DNA of 64,000 bases from Guillardia theta CCMP2712 (GCF_000315625.1 NW_005434672.1:1-64000); one strand, 5' to 3'; counted from the stretch's first letter, positions 1 through 10,805 are shown. Program-made: numbers and translations. Notes: generated by a model from the sequence alone, not told the origin.

Positions 1-94
1 CGCTGCCTGAAATAACCGGCGCTGCCTGAATAACCGGCGCTGCCTGAAATAACCGGCGCTGCCTGAAATAACCGGCGCTGCCTGAAATAACCGG
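1..94. repeat. 19-bp subtelomeric tandem repeat, 5 units
   Basis: Five head-to-tail copies of a 19-bp unit (cgctgcctgaaataaccgg; the second copy is 18 bp, one A short) fill the start of the window and run directly into telomeric repeats. A degenerate copy of the same unit recurs at about 2602-2620, again next to telomeric repeats, so this unit seems to be part of the local subtelomere structure. Confidence 0.9.
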
Positions 95-98
95 CGCT

Positions 99-192
99 CC
101 TAAACCCTAAACCCTAAACCCTAAACCCTAAACCCTAAACCCTAAACCCTAAACCCTAAACCCTAAACCCTAAACCCTAAACCCTAAACCCT
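99..192. repeat. Telomeric repeat tract (CCCTAAA)n, about 13 units
   Basis: An uninterrupted run of CCCTAAA, the plant/algal-type telomere repeat, is read on the plus strand. This orientation is expected at a left chromosome end. Because 94 bp of another repeat lies outside it, it is either an interstitial tract or the contig begins in subtelomeric sequence. Shorter runs occur at 2628-2656 and 2764-2780. Confidence 0.95.
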
Positions 193-199
193 CCTCAGC

Positions 200-319
200 C
201 TCAGTCAGAAGAGTTGCCTCTCCTCACCTTGGCCTTCGGTCGCCACCTACTCGTCCTCCATTCAGCTTCCTCAGCTTCAGTCAGGAGAGTTGCCTCTCCT
301 CACCTTGGCCTTCGGTCGC
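200..319. repeat. Direct repeat of about 44 bp, period 76
   Basis: The segment at 200-243 is repeated almost exactly at 276-319; the shared core is agttgcctctcctcacctt followed by ggccttcggtcgcc. It lies between the telomeric tract and the first ORF and probably belongs to subtelomeric repeat structure. Confidence 0.8.
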
Positions 320-351
320 CTCCTACCTTCTCTCCTTACCTTGGGCTCAGC

Positions 352-1620
352 TCAAGCTCGGTACGGGCTCGCCCCGTCTTCTTCCTCGCCCTCGCCTTGC
401 TCTTCCTCCATGTCTTCCTCTTCTTCGTCATCTTCCCTCATCTCCACTCGCAGTCGGTCCTTCTTGTCCAGCTTCAGCGAGCAGGCCAGCACATGCATCT
501 CTGCGAATTTACTCAGTGCTATGAACAGGAGGCTAAGAGATCGACGCTCTATGTCGTCGCTCTCCGCCTCCTGCTCAAGCTCAGCAGCTGCCGTTGCCCG
601 TGGCGAGAACGCGCTGCCCCTCCTTGCCTTCTTGCTCTCTCCTTGCACGCGAGTCCAGCGCTTGCTCTGCAGCCACTTCCCCAGCTTCTCCTTGAGAACG
701 TTGCGCCCAACTCCCTGCTCCTCTGGCATCTTCGCCCACTCTCCCAGCGACATGAACTCCAGGCTCCCCGGAGAGTAGAACGTGTCGTGGAGGTTGCCAA
801 CGGCCTTGTCCAGGACCAGCTTGATCGGCTCGCTCGTCCCCGCCTCGTTCAAAGAAGTTGCATCTTCGATGACTGCTGACAGCTCGCTGACGAGCTGCAT
901 GTCCTCTTGGCTTGACGGAGATGCTGCCTCCATTGTGATCCTCTCCAGGTCTGTAAACTCCAGCCACTCTCCCTCGCTCTCCTCCTGTCGCTGCGCTGCG
1001 TCGCTGGTGCCCCGCTGACCAGCCGCCTCAGAGTCAGGCTCCTTGTCGAAGCCGACTGCTTCGAGCTTGGTTGCTGCGCCTTCGAGATAGAAGGGCAGCT
1101 CCTTCATCATGCGTCGAGCATCCTCCGTGGAGCCGAGGAGGATGCATAGCTTGGACCCGTTCCAGGACTTGGTGTTCAAATCCTCCTCCATGTCGATGCC
1201 TTCAACGTTGATCTCGAGCCTGTTAGCGATCTCCAACAAGACTCTCTTGACTCTTGCGATGGACGTGTTGCCGCCGTTGCACAGCCCCTCCATCTTCTTC
1301 CTCGTGAAGCGACCAGATGCCGCCGTCGACTTGATGATGATCTTGATCTCCTTGCCGTCCTTGCCGCCTGCCTTCTTCTGCATCCTTGATGCCTTCTTCA
1401 ACTTATTTCTGGACACAAAGCGATCGGCTGTCAACGGCGCGACTGCGAGCGCCTCTCTGATCTTCGGGTCCTCGCTGAACAGAGTCAGGTGTACTCCCTC
1501 CATCGCTTCGCTCTCTCGGAAAGCTCGAAATGCTGTATCATTCGCCTCTGGGCAGCTCGAGGAGACGATCCACTCCACCTCCCTCTGTCTCCAGATGACG
1601 TTGGCCCCTACAGCGATGAA
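352..1620 (-). CDS. Subtelomeric hypothetical protein, Lys/Glu-rich, no clear start
   Basis: A long open frame on the minus strand ends at the TGA at 352-354. The frame stays open upstream of 1578 to about 1620, where there is a GTG but no ATG, so the true start may be in an upstream exon or lost. The product would be about 400 residues: a basic N-terminal half rich in Lys/Arg, a central acidic region, and a C-terminal tail that is almost all Asp/Glu. I do not recognise a domain. Two further open segments lie immediately upstream on the same strand in shifted frames (1632-2040 and 2046-2593), so this may be the 3' part of a decayed or multi-exon subtelomeric gene. Confidence 0.45.
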   Translation of the reverse strand, partial: FIAVGANVIWRQREVEWIVSSSCPEANDTAFRAFRESEAMEGVHLTLFSEDPKIREALAVAPLTADRFVSRNKLKKASRMQKKAGGKDGKEIKIIIKSTAASGRFTRKKMEGLCNGGNTSIARVKRVLLEIANRLEINVEGIDMEEDLNTKSWNGSKLCILLGSTEDARRMMKELPFYLEGAATKLEAVGFDKEPDSEAAGQRGTSDAAQRQEESEGEWLEFTDLERITMEAASPSSQEDMQLVSELSAVIEDATSLNEAGTSEPIKLVLDKAVGNLHDTFYSPGSLEFMSLGEWAKMPEEQGVGRNVLKEKLGKWLQSKRWTRVQGESKKARRGSAFSPRATAAAELEQEAESDDIERRSLSLLFIALSKFAEMHVLACSLKLDKKDRLRVEMREDDEEEEDMEEEQGEGEEEDGASPYRA

Positions 1621-1631
1621 GCCTTTCTGAC

Positions 1632-2593
1632 CTAAGCCTTTGTGGACTTGCTGTCCTGGCGCCGCCCAGCGACCAGCATGCCTGCCAGCGGCTGGAGTTG
1701 GACCGCTGCAAGGGACTGGCGCAGCAGCTGATAGCGATAGACGGCAGCTATCTCAGCCGTTGTCATGCCGCCCAAGGTTAGCAGGTGGGTCAGCTCTGCC
1801 AAGCTGCCCCCTTTGCCCCAGGGTCCTCTCTTGGCTCGAATCTTGAAAGATCGATCGTGCACGATGCTCACATGTACAGCTGTGAACTTGCGACCATCGA
1901 TCGCGAAGTCCTCTCTTCCCTGCCAGAGCTTCTCCGCTTGTGCATTGCGGAGGAAGGAAACAGTCACCGGGGATCTCCTCAGCACTCGCTATCTCGGGTC
2001 TATACGGAGCCTTCCACATGATTGCTTTACTCTCTTGCACTGAGTCTACGATCTGAGTCCGATCTCTTCGAATTTCTTCTTCAGCTTTTCTTGATGGTTG
2101 ACATACACCGAGGAGATGCCCAGGAGAGTCATGGAGATGAAGGAAGTCACCTCGTTGCCTGCTGAGGCGGTGTATGTCTCGACCTTCTCCTTCTTGGCTT
2201 CTTCAATCTGCTGCATAAACCACTCTCTGGATGCGTCACTCCATCCAGTCATCGCTTCTTGCAGAAGCTCACGTCGTGCCTGCTGACATGTCGAGCGCCG
2301 ATCATGGCTTCTGCGATAGCGTCGGGGGTGCATCCCTCCACAGCCTTGCAAGCCTGGGCTGTCCTGCTGTTCGGATAACGCTTCGCGAAGCTCTTCACCC
2401 TCTCGACGAGATCAGCTTCGAGGACAGAGGCATCCACAAGTCCGCTCTGCGTGTATTGGCATGATCTCCGATACAGCAGGTTGCGAACATTTTCATCATA
2501 CTGAAGAACCATACTTAGAAAGCTATTTGAAGTATACAAACCTCTCGCTTGCAGCTTCCTTGGCGCCCTGGCGGCTTCCCCTACACCTGGCAA
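1632..2593 (-). pseudogene. Frame-broken subtelomeric ORFs
   Basis: Four overlapping open segments in different frames look protein-like and join only by changing frame: 2249-2593 into 2046-2351, and 1753-2040 into 1632-1985. At the junctions (about 2270-2290 and 1970-1985) I see no convincing short intron, so frameshifts or assembly errors fit better than splicing. No family was recognised. Together with 352-1620 they may be one degenerate gene read leftwards, towards the telomere. Confidence 0.35.
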
Positions 2594-2601
2594 GGAGCCA
2601 T

Positions 2602-2660
2602 GCTGCCGAAAATAACGGCGCCTGCCTAAACCCTAAACCCTAAACCCTAAACCCTACAGC
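2602..2660. repeat. Degenerate 19-bp subtelomeric unit plus interstitial telomeric repeats
   Basis: A diverged copy of the 1-94 repeat unit is followed by four CCCTAAA repeats (2628-2656). It repeats the order seen at the left edge, which suggests end-to-end accretion or duplication of chromosome-end sequence. Nothing gene-like is seen between here and 2960. Confidence 0.8.
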
Positions 2661-2966
2661 TCCCGTGAATTTTTGATGCCTCCGCGTTCGTGCTCTCCTC
2701 CCTTGTCTTGCGTGCTGTATCTTATTGACATTGATCGACCCTTCCAGTTTCGTGATATGTCACCTAAACCCTAAACCCTAGAGCCACCCATGGAGCACAA
2801 GAAGGGAATCGGAAAACAAGCCTGGCATCAAGGAGGCAGGCGCGGCTCAAGGTCATGGGCCGCATGAAGGGAAAACCCTAAACCGTTCCTAACGCCTCAG
2901 TTCAACCGGCGTGCCACGGTGCCACGGTGCCTACGGTGCCACGTGCCGCATTGACACTAAAGCCAC

Positions 2967-3343
2967 TAAGGGCCGTTTCCCGCCGGCTCCCAGATTCCAG
3001 ATTTTTGACTTTATTCAAAATGATTTGAAATTTACCCCGAAATATTCACCGGTGCTTTCAATACATACTGACACGGGGTGGGGTCCACTGCCTGTTCATA
3101 TTTGATGCTCCCAGCGTACCCTGCCTACCTTCTAACAATTTTTCTCGATTGAGCTAATAGTATATTTCCATATAGTGCCTGCCCATTCGAAAAGCAAAAT
3201 CTGGGAAAGTCAACCGCATCGTTTCATTCTCAAATTAAAATGACTTATAGTTGAGTTCTCCAAAACATTTGGAGGAGAAAAAAAGAAATTGACTTATATT
3301 TGTATGAAAAAATCTGGAATCTGGAATCTGGGAAACGGGCCTA
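2967..3343. mobile_element. MITE-like element, 377 bp, TA-flanked inverted ends
   Basis: The ends are inverted repeats: GGGCCGTTTCCC at 2970-2981 and GGGAAACGGGCC at 3330-3341 (11 of 12 bases complementary), each followed inwards by CAGATTCCAGATTTTT-type sequence (2991-3006 and the complement at 3306-3329). A TA dinucleotide abuts each end (2967-2968, 3342-3343). The interior is AT-rich and has no meaningful ORF. A TA target duplication with short inverted ends is typical of Tc1/mariner or Stowaway-type non-autonomous elements; the superfamily is inference. Confidence 0.6.
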
Positions 3344-3507
3344 AACCCTCAAACTAAACCTGGTTTAGGTTTCCTGTTTGGGGTTCGTGATGGGTATGTC
3401 GTGATATTCCTGTGGCATACTGCCGCATATGTATGCCGAAGTAGATGGGAACTTTGATCTTTTCCATGCAACTATCGCTCGCTCATAAGTGATAAGGGTT
3501 TATTGAT

Positions 3508-5256
3508 ATGCGATTCTCAGTAATGCTTTCATTCCTTGCATGGCTACACATACTTGTTGGCAGCTCTACAGAGCCTGCTCATTTCAAGCCGTCACATTGC
3601 ACTGCATGCTTGAGGCTGTGGGGAGGGGGGCCAAAAGAAGACGTGAATAAGAAAGATTCTGCTGCGAAGAAGGAAGGCATGTCTGATGCCCAACGACGAA
3701 TCATGGACATCGAGGTCGAGATGGCAAGGACACAGAAGAACAAAGGTGACAGCCTATCCTCCTTTGTTCAGTTGACTGAATTGCTCCACAGCAACTATGA
3801 GTCACCTGTGTGCATTGAAGGCAAGATTAGCAGCTTTGAAGCGTCAAGTTATAGAGCAGCAAAATAAGAAATCAGGAGGGCCAGGAGAAGGCTTCGAAGT
3901 TCGTGCTACAGGAGACGCTCGAGTGGGATTCATCGGGTTCCCATCAGTGGGGAAATCAACTTTACTCACAGCTCTGACGGGTGTTTACTCTGAAGCTGCG
4001 GACTATGAGTTTACCACCCTCACATGCGTTCCCGGAGTGATGACGCATGATGGTGCTCGCATCCAAATCCTTGATCTGCCAGGTCCATTGCTTGCTCCTT
4101 GCGAGCTTGATATGAACTGAATGAAAATACATCCAGGAATTATTGAAGGCGCGAAGGATGGAAAAGGACGAGGACGTCAGGTCATTGGGTGTGCTCGAAC
4201 ATGCGATTTGATCCTGCTTGTGTTGGACGCCACGAAGCCTGTAACGCACAAGATCTTAATCGAGAAAGAGCTCCATGGGTTCGGGATCAGGTTGAATCAG
4301 AAACCACCAGAAATTTATTTCAAGAAAAGAGATCGCGGAGGATTGAACTTTCAGGTTTGGCAGAAAGTTATCAGTGCGATGTAGTACAAGTGATGACTGC
4401 AAAGGCTCTTGTGAAGCAATCTGTGCTGAACAAAGATCTTGTTGCGACCATTCTTCGCGAGTATAAGATTACTCATGCTGAGGCGAGACAATAGCACACT
4501 GTTTTACTATCCTGTTTTGACAGTGTGATAGATCATACTTCGTCAAGATTGTACAGAAGATCAGCTTATAGATGTTATCGAGGGAAACCGTGTTTATATC
4601 CCTTGCCTTCATGTTTTCAACAAGATCGACAAAGTTTTCGTTGTCTTATGCACTTCGATCACTCTGAAATCATCGTCCAGGTCAGTCGTCAGGAAATGGA
4701 GATATTTGCTTCGAAGCTTCCACATTTTCTCCCTATTTCTGGAGCTCTCGGATGGAATATCGGTAAGGATAAATCTATGATGGAGTGGATAGAGGCTTGA
4801 CATCTCAATCGTCTCATACTTATCTCACATTCAGATGTCTTAAAAAACAAGATATGGGAATACATGCACTTGACTCGCATTTATACGAAACCTAAGGGAG
4901 ACATGCCGGACTTCACACAGCCAGTGATTCTAAGAAACTATAAGTGGGTCACTTTGATTGACTCGGTTTCGTGTTTCCCTTGAATGAGCTGATGTCATTC
5001 TTAGGACTTCAGTGAAAGACTTTTGTCGACGAATCCACAAACGCCTCATGTAAGTACAATCAATCCCTTTTGAAAGTCTTTGACGGATTGCAGGGATGAA
5101 TTCAAACACGCTCTTGTATGGGGTTCAAGTGCTAAGCATTTTCCCCAGATAGTAGGAAGGTAATTTCCTTGAATTTGAAAGCTGGGAAAATGACCAGAGC
5201 ACAGTGGGCATATGCTGGAAGATGAAGATGTCATACAAGTTGTTAAAAGAATTTAA
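3508..5256 (+). CDS. DRG1: DRG1-type developmentally regulated GTP-binding protein with signal-peptide leader
   Basis: Complete ten-exon gene; exons 3508-3745, 3792-4082, 4137-4354, 4405-4482, 4532-4633, 4681-4762, 4835-4943, 5005-5049, 5094-5159 and 5205-5256 join in phase to give 426 residues. The GTPase shows P-loop [13 protein letters not shown] with the Obg-type [14 protein letters not shown] stretch, and NKID; the C-terminal TGS region ends in [16 protein letters not shown]1 normally starts near [20 protein letters not shown], which is residue 58 here (ATG at 3679). The extra 57 residues are a hydrophobic signal peptide and an LRLWGGG motif. DRG1 is usually a cytosolic ribosome-associated factor, so this copy may be sent to the endomembrane or periplastid space. 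The intron at 4483-4531 is GC-AG. Confidence 0.9.
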
Positions 5257-7990
5257 TTTCACAAGTTTGATCTGGAATACCAACATGCTTTAACCATTCG
5301 CAATCTGGCCATACGTACCATCATTGAAGCTGTTTGCTGGATATGCTGGGACAGGATTGATGTAACTTTGCTCTGGTGTTTGAAAGATATCTACATGCAC
5401 ATTAGATGAATGCCGATGATGTTCTTCGTGATGCGGCAGAGAGCGATTGGTCCAGTCTTCAACCAATCTGTAGAAAATATTACAAGGTGAAAGTTCATAG
5501 AAGATAGTTACTGATGAATGTTGCTTTGTAAGATTGCTGATTCCTGCAACTCCTCTCAACAACTTGTTTCATGATCTTTCTACTTACTGGAGTGGTTTGA
5601 GATTTTGCAGTTGCAACTGCTCGTAAAAGAAGAACTTTGAGGTCGATTCCCTCTCGCTTTGCCTTTCTTCTCGCTCGAAGCCCATTGCGTTGCCACAAAT
5701 AAAAACCCAAGGAAATGCGTCCTGTACGCGAACCCTCGACCTCATGTCTTCCTGGACGAAGACGGCAAATGCCCTGCAGAGCATAGTGAGAACAAAGAAC
5801 ACAATGAAAAAGAATTGCTTCTGCCTGCAAACCAAAGAAAATGTCGATGAAATCTTTGTCGTTGTCGACCGAAAAATCATACGTTCGTTTTGTTGTGACG
5901 AGGGAAAAACATCTTGAAATATCTAGTTCTGTACCTCGAGAGAATGCTGCACGAGCTTTCTGATACTTTCGAAAATTTCTAGATTTTGCGCCATAAGTGA
6001 TTTGCTGCACAGAGTCCAACAGAAGCTTTGGGCTTGACCCTCGTTTCAAAGATATCTGAAAACAAATCAGTGAGTACAGCAATGACAAACTCCTTCAGAC
6101 TTGTGGAGAAGCTGCAAGTAGCGAGCCTGAGCTCCATTCAATCCCGAGCTGCAAGTTTCCATAAGGGTCTGATCCTTCGTTAGTCAGTCTGAAGATGTTA
6201 TGTTTGCATCCTTTGCCACTCAAGGAATATTTGACAACCTTCAAGCGATTCTTAGGTCGTTGACATTCACAGCAACCTCAAACCTACCGGAATTCCCAAC
6301 CACAATCTTGAGATAGCATCTTTCCTGCTATACTTCCTCTGTTCTCTGCGGATTCTGGCTTGTTCGCGTCTTTCATAGCAAACATTATGCACGGGTTAAG
6401 CTATGCCTATCAGTACCGCAAAACATTTTCAAATATCTTCATAGAATAAGTGTGTTCAGTTTTATTCTCTTCAGAGGTTTCTTGGATCAAATTCATCTTG
6501 AAGAAATTCAGTTTACACGATGCAAAATCTGATTTTTCACCTCAAATTTCATTTTCTCATGCTCATTCATCATGGCACTCATTGCTTGATTGAGTTTTTC
6601 ATTTTTCTAACAGAATTGTGTCAAGAACTTGCTTTTCCAACACACAAGACTATCGACCCTGTGGAGCTGTTCATTCTCAAGCAAGATAATTTGAACTTGA
6701 TGATTCTGCAGCTGTCAGAGAATATAAAATTCAAAGTTGACGCTTACATGCTGCTCACTGTGAGAGTCTGACATCATTTGAAAGGACTTTGATAGTATCT
6801 GTGCAGCGAGGCATTTTACGAAATTTGAACCTACATGTTGCAATCACCTCATTCTCAAGTTCTCCTAACAAACAAGTACGGTTATGGAGTGTGCTTTTGA
6901 TGTGATTAAGCTGAAATCATTTCCAAATATCAATACCGCGAGGCAAACATGTAGGAGAAACCTCTGATGTTAACTCGTGATTCTGCTTTCTGATCATCTG
7001 AACATCGGCGTCGGTAGACGCGACAAGCTCTGACAGAGCATCAAGCTGCTCAGCATGCCTGGGACTCTGAATGAGAAGCTCCTGGCTTGGAGACTGTTCA
7101 CCTTTGTGCTTGCCGTTCGCATTCCTGCAGATTCTGTTCGTCCCTTTGCTGCGATACAGATCAGAAGTCTTCATGTCACGTTGGAGTAAACAACACCTTC
7201 ATATACATTCTTAGCTTTTGGAGTTCATGATGGAGTTCATCAATCTCATCTCTGCTCTTTGCTAGCTGCCTCTCTCTCTCAAAGAGAGATGACTGAAGAA
7301 CAACTACTTCTGCTGCAGCTGTTCTCGCTTTTGACAGGTTGCGTTCCGATTGTAAGATTGTTGTCTCTGCCTTTTGAGCTCTCTCCTCTGCATCAGAAAG
7401 TTTCTTCTTAGTGATTGAAAGGGCTCTAGATAGTGTCTCAATCTCTGCTTCCCAATCTCGATGAGAAGCTCCGTCTGTCGCGGGAAATCTGCATAAAGAG
7501 ATCAATCGGGCCGGAGGAATGTCAACACTTCTTCTCATTCCTGCTCATACTACTGTTCCCAATCCTGGCTGGTTCTACACGTAGTGCAACAAGTTCAACG
7601 TTGACTCTACCTGTCGACTAGACGTGTGGCAACTTGAGGCTTGGGTGTCAGGAGAAGGCTTCCACTGTTAGCAGACGCCCCATGAAACGTCTCGTCAAGA
7701 CCTATTTCATTGACTTGAGGAACTTGAACAGCAGCATCAATCCCCTGATGATGCTCTTGACGCTTCTCGGCCTTGGATATCTTCTTTTCGAGCATTCGGA
7801 TATGCCTGATGTATCATCCAGTGAGTGCAAGAGACAAGATGAGGAAGCAAGCAGCAGCGCATGACCTGTCTTTTTCTCTCAGAGTTGCGTGAAGCTCCTC
7901 GATCTCCTGCTTCAGTCTTCTTACAGACATCGTCATGTCTGTCTCCAGCTGAGGGTCCAACTGAGGTTCTAGCTAAGGGTCCAGCTGAGG
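5257..7990 (-). CDS. Coiled-coil protein with a C-terminal PH-like domain, many small exons
   Basis: Exons run right to left. A likely first exon (about 7903-7990) includes MTMSVRRLKQEIEELH; the next (about 7607-7805) begins HIRMLEKKISKAEKRQ. Heptad-rich exons follow at 7176-7490, about 6917-7174, 6800-6860, 6659-6710, 6551-6610 and 6440-6490, all Glu/Lys/Leu-rich with AG/GT borders. Near 5800-6060 an exon reads LLLDSVQQITYG ... RCFSLVTTKRTYDFSV, the strand pattern of a PH domain. The last part, to about 5290, is uncertain. Likely a scaffolding or membrane-associated coiled-coil protein; no family could be named. Exact exon joins are not resolved. Confidence 0.55.
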
Positions 7991-8014
7991 GTCCAGCTGA
8001 GGGTCCAGCTGAGG
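7950..8014. repeat. 12-bp tandem repeat (DPQL codons on the minus strand)
   Basis: About five copies of gggtccagctga. On the minus strand this reads Asp-Pro-Gln-Leu in the frame of the adjacent coiled-coil gene, with one in-frame TAG at about 7976. It is either the edge of the first exon (acceptor TAG) or 5' non-coding sequence. Confidence 0.7.
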
Positions 8015-8227
8015 ATCTCAGAGTCGTCAGACGCTTCTCGTCGCCTTCGTTGGACGTTGACGCACATGCAGGCGTGCCTGTCGCATTTCAAAAATTGGAC
8101 CAGAGACATCAAGAATGACAAGCGGTTGATTTTTTTTAGAGACTTTGTTGTGGACATGGCGAAAGCAACAAGCAAAAAAAAAGAGAAGCTTTGCGGCAGA
8201 CAGTGATGATATGATGGAATTCAAGAT

Positions 8228-8506
8228 TCAGAAAAGTTTCGGAAACAAAAATAAAAGAGGCGCCGAATATGAAAAGTCAAGGTCACGAGGGCAGAACTCA
8301 ATGTCGTTCAAGAGAGTGATCTCTCCCTTTCTCATCTGCTTTGAATCAGTGAACTGTGTCTGCACAAGGTCTTGATAGAGCTGTCTCGTTGATAGAATGA
8401 GTGCGGTGGGGGGGGCGGTAATTAGAACATTAGTAACAGGCTGCATGAATAGTGTATCCGTTGTTGTCTTTTGTTTGCTGGACTCTGAGATCCTTCGTGA
8501 ATTCAA
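8228..8506 (-). CDS. Possible coding exon, unknown protein
   Basis: A minus-strand open segment of about 90 residues whose middle (QLYQDLVQTQFTDSKQMRKG) looks like genuine coding sequence. It could be an upstream exon of the coiled-coil gene to its left or a separate short gene. No start, splice partner or domain could be established, so this is a weak call. Confidence 0.25.
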   Translation of the reverse strand: MNSRRISESSKQKTTTDTLFMQPVTNVLITAPPTALILSTRQLYQDLVQTQFTDSKQMRKGEITLLNDIEFCPRDLDFSYSAPLLFLFPKLF

Positions 8507-8744
8507 TGATCCATGTTTAGGAAATCTTCTGCCAACATCTCATCTTTGCTTTGATGTTAAAAGCAATTTGTTATGTTTTAGAGAGAATCGGAGGGATGGA
8601 AGCACGAAGTTTTCAAGATTGAGAGAAGAAAACGAAACGATATTCAGAGGTCAAGAGGAGAAACGAATGATATTTACAGCGCTTGTTGTGTTTGCAACAA
8701 AATTAAAATAAACCTGCCTGCGCAGTAGTAGTAGCATCAGCAGT

Positions 8745-8867
<123 letters not shown>

Positions 8868-9611
8868 GCTTATTAGAATGCTAGATAGGATTTCAAGGCT
8901 TGTTATCACCTTCCTGCGCTCTAAAGAAAATAATTTGCCATGTCTTGACCAACACGCGACCGCTTCCTTTCATGACTGCAGACCGAATCATAAATGCGTA
9001 AAATTTGTGTCCACCAAAGAACATCTATAACTCCAGAGCAGGAGAGTATGCAAAAAAACATATCAGTCTATGATAAGGTGAAAGCAATGAAGTGATGGAA
9101 AATGCTTTGGGGAGAGGCACAGAGATGGCGAAGTAGAAATTTAAGCAATGAATGAAAATGCACAATTGAATAAGTACTGAGATGTGATGCACACGAATGC
9201 CCCTTGTTTGTTCAGCAGAATGCTTTCATACAGTTTCTACGCACCCTGCTCCATTCAGCGTTTTGAACGGCAGCCTCTTTACTTCGCGATAGAAGTAGTT
9301 AAAATTTCATACAACATTCAAACCAGGAAGACAACATTCTTAGGTCACTGATCAAAATCTTTGAGAAGCCGTGCGATTCCTCTGAATCTTCTGGTGTTCG
9401 CGTGTTCAATCAAAGGCAAGGAGACTGTCCTGCTTTCACTCGAAATGTTGTTTGCCACAGCTTTGAGAACTTGCTGGTCGGGATCAGCAGACTGACATTG
9501 AATTTTTTATTCCAATAGGTAAGCCCTCCTTTCTTGAGAGTCAAATCGTTGAAATCGCATTCCCTCCGCCCTGTCCTTCACATCTTGAGAGTAGTCATTC
9601 TTGGCTTGTCC

Positions 9612-10310
9612 TCAATGTAGCATCAAAGATTGAGTTGTTTGACTATCTTGTGCCTCTGCTTGATTTTCATCTTTACAATCTTTGCAACGATACTTCCTTT
9701 TTTTATGTTTGCAAATGCCCGATCCACCGCAATCTTTGCAACGATATCTCACCTTGTTATGTTCACATATTCCTGCACCACCGCAATCTCTGCATTGGGA
9801 TTTTTGCTTGTTGTGGAGACATATACTAGATCCTCTGCAATCCTTACAGTGTGACCTACGTCGCATGTGTTGGCATATGGCTGATCCTTTGCAGTCTTTG
9901 CACTGAGACTTCACTCTGTTATGGTCACAGATAGCAGATCCCTTGCACTCTTTGCAACGAGTTCGCTGTCGATTGTGTAAACATATCCCGGAGCCTTTGC
10001 ATTCCTTGCATTGCGCCCTGATTTTGTTGTGTTCACATATGCTTGATCCTTTGCAATCTTTGCACTGTGATTTGATACGGTCATGTGCACATATGCTCGA
10101 ACCCTTGCAAGCTCTACATCTGGATCTTTGCCTGTGATGTTCACACATTCTGATTTTGTTTCGTCCCCTTTTCATTTCCTTCATGAGATTTTTCTCTTGA
10201 TTGTTCGCTTCGTTGGTTTCATGTTTATCACTGTGGTCTTCATTCTCACCCATCTTGCATTGCAGTTCATCTTGTACATTCATGGTATCAATTCCTGTGT
10301 GCCGAAGCAT
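9612..10310 (-). CDS. Cys/His 18-residue repeat protein, predicted zinc-binding
   Basis: Single-exon ORF of 232 residues starting at an ATG at 10308-10310 (a second Met is ten codons in). After an acidic, polar N-terminus of about 55 residues, nine CxH units follow with a period of 18: C-x2-C-x5-C-x-H-x6, for example CKDCKGSSICEHNKIRAQ. The regular three Cys and one His per unit suggest zinc coordination; the basic spacers could bind nucleic acid. Repeats of this general kind are known as lineage-expanded families in algae, oomycetes and large DNA viruses, generally of unknown function. The repeats are also visible in the DNA as a 54-bp period. No intron is needed. Confidence 0.75.
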   Translation of the reverse strand: MLRHTGIDTMNVQDELQCKMGENEDHSDKHETNEANNQEKNLMKEMKRGRNKIRMCEHHRQRSRCRACKGSSICAHDRIKSQCKDCKGSSICEHNKIRAQCKECKGSGICLHNRQRTRCKECKGSAICDHNRVKSQCKDCKGSAICQHMRRRSHCKDCRGSSICLHNKQKSQCRDCGGAGICEHNKVRYRCKDCGGSGICKHKKRKYRCKDCKDENQAEAQDSQTTQSLMLH

Positions 10311-10783
10311 ATGTCACGTGAAACACCGCAAGCAGATGCTACAACTCCTGATTGCACATCGCCGGACAGGCAAGGTGAGGGTGACCCCTTCTATTCCACC
10401 TACTACCCCTCCCTCACATAGTCAAGAACCCCTCCCTCAACCTAAAACATATCAGGCTACGCAGCGACCAGCCATGACCAGCGCCATGGTCCAGGCTCCT
10501 TCCTCCTCATCCTCTCGCTGCAAGAGGTGCCAGCTATCTTTCTTCCATGCGACCACAGATCCTGCTTGTGGCTAAGGCTGACTAGGACGACTACCAAAGC
10601 TTCAATATATTTGACTCCCCCCAAAGGTCCATTACGAAATCTTTGTAGTTCAGGAGACATGAACTTGGAAAGTCAAGGCGATAGGACAAAGACGCCAAAC
10701 GTACACTTGTATCAAAATGATGGCATTGTCTCACCACATGAAAGGTGGAAAGAATTCACACCGTTGCAAATCATCCGGGGAAA

Positions 10784-10805
10784 GGGGGGGGGGGGGGGGG
10801 GGGGG
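10784..10805. repeat. Poly-G homopolymer, 22 bp
   Basis: Twenty-two consecutive G residues. The length in the assembly is probably imprecise. Upstream (10311-10783) I see no supportable gene. Confidence 0.95.

Noticed and set aside
3962-4249. Minus-strand ORF opposite DRG1
   Set aside because: It is the antisense shadow of a clearly coding exon set.
5910-5935. A 22-bp intron in the PH-like exon
   Set aside because: The frame is open straight through and removing it would break the PH-like sequence.
9612-10310. EsV-1-7-type repeats
   Set aside because: Those have a different, longer Cys/His spacing; the 18-residue C-x2-C-x5-C-x-H pattern does not fit.
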